A stretch of DNA of 64,000 bases from Chrysomallon squamiferum (taxonomy: Eukaryota > Mollusca > Gastropoda > Neomphalida > Peltospiridae). Under the pieces are notes generated by a model. The model saw only the letters and a list, made by a program, of their open reading frames with translations. It was not told the origin of the DNA and ran no database searches. Below are positions 62,741 to 64,000 of the stretch, in pieces; positions within the stretch are counted from its first letter, which is position 1; every line of letters begins with the position of its first letter. Location of the stretch: the NCBI GenBank assembly GCA_012295275.1, contig CM022671.1:3065386-3129385 (forward strand), in the 5' to 3' direction. A program made the position numbers and the translations under genes.

Positions 62741-63540
62741 ATCTCTCTCTCACACTCTCTCAGTGTGTGTGTCTCTCTCTCTCTTGCTTGTCTTTCTATT
62801 TAATTACATTTAACATTTTTACATTCTAACATTTTTTTTTTTTATTTTTTTGTTGTTTTTTTTGGAAGTCAGAAGAGATGATAAAACATAATTTCAGTGA
62901 TCGTATTAAGCAATTTGCAATGGTTACTTAGTGAATATACTTTGCACTTAACTTCGGATCATAGCCGCTAAGAGGTGGCGATCCACTGAGAATGGTCACA
63001 TGAAATGAGCCCTCTACGTCTCTTTATCGTCATAAACAAAGTCGCCGGGTGCACAATACTGAAAAATGTTTCATGTTCATAGCAGAGACTAAAGAATTTC
63101 TCCTATCTTTGAATTCTGAAACTCACGTACAATTAGAACAGACGTTACTGAAACCAGAAACATGGAAATAAAGAAAATGTATTTACTTATGTTGACCCGT
63201 CGGACGACAGAAATTGTGGAAATATTACTGCGCGTGTTTGCGTAGGCTTTACGGGGCTAATTACAGACTAGAGCAAAGCGCGCGCAAATATGGCGCGTGC
63301 GTGATCCGGTGTCGTCTGGATTAAAAAGGCATCCGAAGGAGCAGATATTTTGTCGCAAAGAGACTCGCGGACTATAATCTAATTTGTGACGCTCCAAACT
63401 CGGCTGTGTGGTTGTGATCTGTGTTGACAGAGCCTGTTCTTGTATCGCTGACAAACCCACTACTTTGTCACACACACGTTCTCTCGCGTACACCGCTCTC
63501 TAACAGGGCTGTGAACAGTTTGTCTCTGCCTTGAATTTAA
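62200..63540. promoter_or_regulatory. CpG-richer edge region, possible promoter of a neighbouring gene
   Basis: Two GC- and CpG-richer patches (62205-62510 and 62970-63490) flank a (CT)n tract (62694-62790). AAATATGGCGCG near 63286 resembles a YY1-type ATGGC site. No coding exon with splice sites was recognised, so the assignment to a gene outside the window is inference. Confidence 0.3.
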
Positions 63541-63921
63541 CCTCGTTCAAATGGGCCATTGAAGATTAGAGAATAATGAGTTAGCTTTTAGTTACCAAAT
63601 AGGGCCTATGTAATAAAAGATTATGGTTATACGTTATATTTAGTTATCTGTGCAATTAAATGAAAAGAGCAGTTTATTTGTTCTTTTCAATCAGTTAAAT
63701 TTAGCCTCTCCGAATGACTGGTAACCTTTGAGCAGTCATTAATGTTATCCTGTCTATAAATTATTTTTCAGTGAAATATTGAATAGGCTTTAAATTTAAT
63801 AATGATGGATAATTAAAATAACTGTAAGAAATTTAAATTTATCAGTGTGTGTATATATATTTAATTGTATTATATCAATATAAAAATAAAAATCCAACTA
63901 ATTTGCTATAATAATAAATAA

Positions 63922-63969
<48 letters not shown>

Positions 63970-64000
63970 CGAAAAATTTATAAAAACTGAAGACAAATTA
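63541..64000. other. AT-rich window end with (ATT)n
   Basis: Nothing gene-like is seen. An (ATT)n run lies at 63919-63968. Confidence 0.7.

Overview
This is an AT-rich metazoan nuclear window. Genes have introns and are sparse, and the space between them is filled with microsatellites: (CA)n, (CT)n, (ATT)n and poly-A/T. A diverged tRNA-type SINE with molluscan-style sequence lies near 56.1 kb, and a GAGTTATTCCCCTT-type motif common in molluscan repeats recurs near 10.6-11.9 kb. Together with the gene content these suggest a mollusc, most likely a gastropod. The species call is inference only.

Five protein-coding loci can be supported. (1) At 0.93-6.77 kb (+) is a multi-exon gene for a large cytosolic-type protein. 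It has six near-identical tandem fibronectin III domains in one exon, a seventh diverged FN3 domain in its own exon, a P-loop exon, and a final exon with the rest of a GTPase domain, a Cys/His cluster and a charged coiled-coil tail. (2) At 33.8-37.6 kb (+) is a single-coding-exon membrane protein with a signal peptide, a mucin-like Ser/Thr/Pro ectodomain, seven hydrophobic segments and a long Ser-rich tail. It resembles the PRRT3/PRRT4 family. (3) At 44.45-45.67 kb (-) is an RD3 (retinal degeneration 3) homologue. (4) At 45.96-47.05 kb (+) is BRK1/HSPC300, the small WAVE-complex subunit, in three exons. It is head-to-head with RD3 across a compact interval holding four CCAAT boxes. (5) At 51.9-54.4 kb (-) is a three-exon Golgi carbohydrate sulfotransferase of the CHST11-like (HNK-1/C4ST) family, with a CRE palindrome just upstream.

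Layout: 7-33 kb is a gene desert with AT-rich DNA, old interspersed repeats, a 28-bp minisatellite in two blocks (18.7-19.3 and 20.9-21.1 kb), other degenerate tandem repeats and long SSRs, including about 330 bp of (CA)n at 31.2 kb. It may hold 5' untranslated exons or introns of the PRRT-like gene. 38-44 kb holds 3' flanks and UTRs plus a diverged SINE. 47-52 kb is 3' flank of BRK1 and of the sulfotransferase. 54.4-64 kb has no recognised protein gene but carries a SINE, a probable 5S rRNA-derived relic and CpG-richer patches at 60.6-61.0 and 62.2-63.5 kb that may be promoter sequence of a neighbouring gene.

The five genes do not form a pathway. The only clear functional arrangement is the shared RD3/BRK1 promoter interval. 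The most unusual locus is the FN3-GTPase gene. It shows recent in-exon domain amplification, no convincing start codon, and a splice-phase conflict in the GTPase domain.
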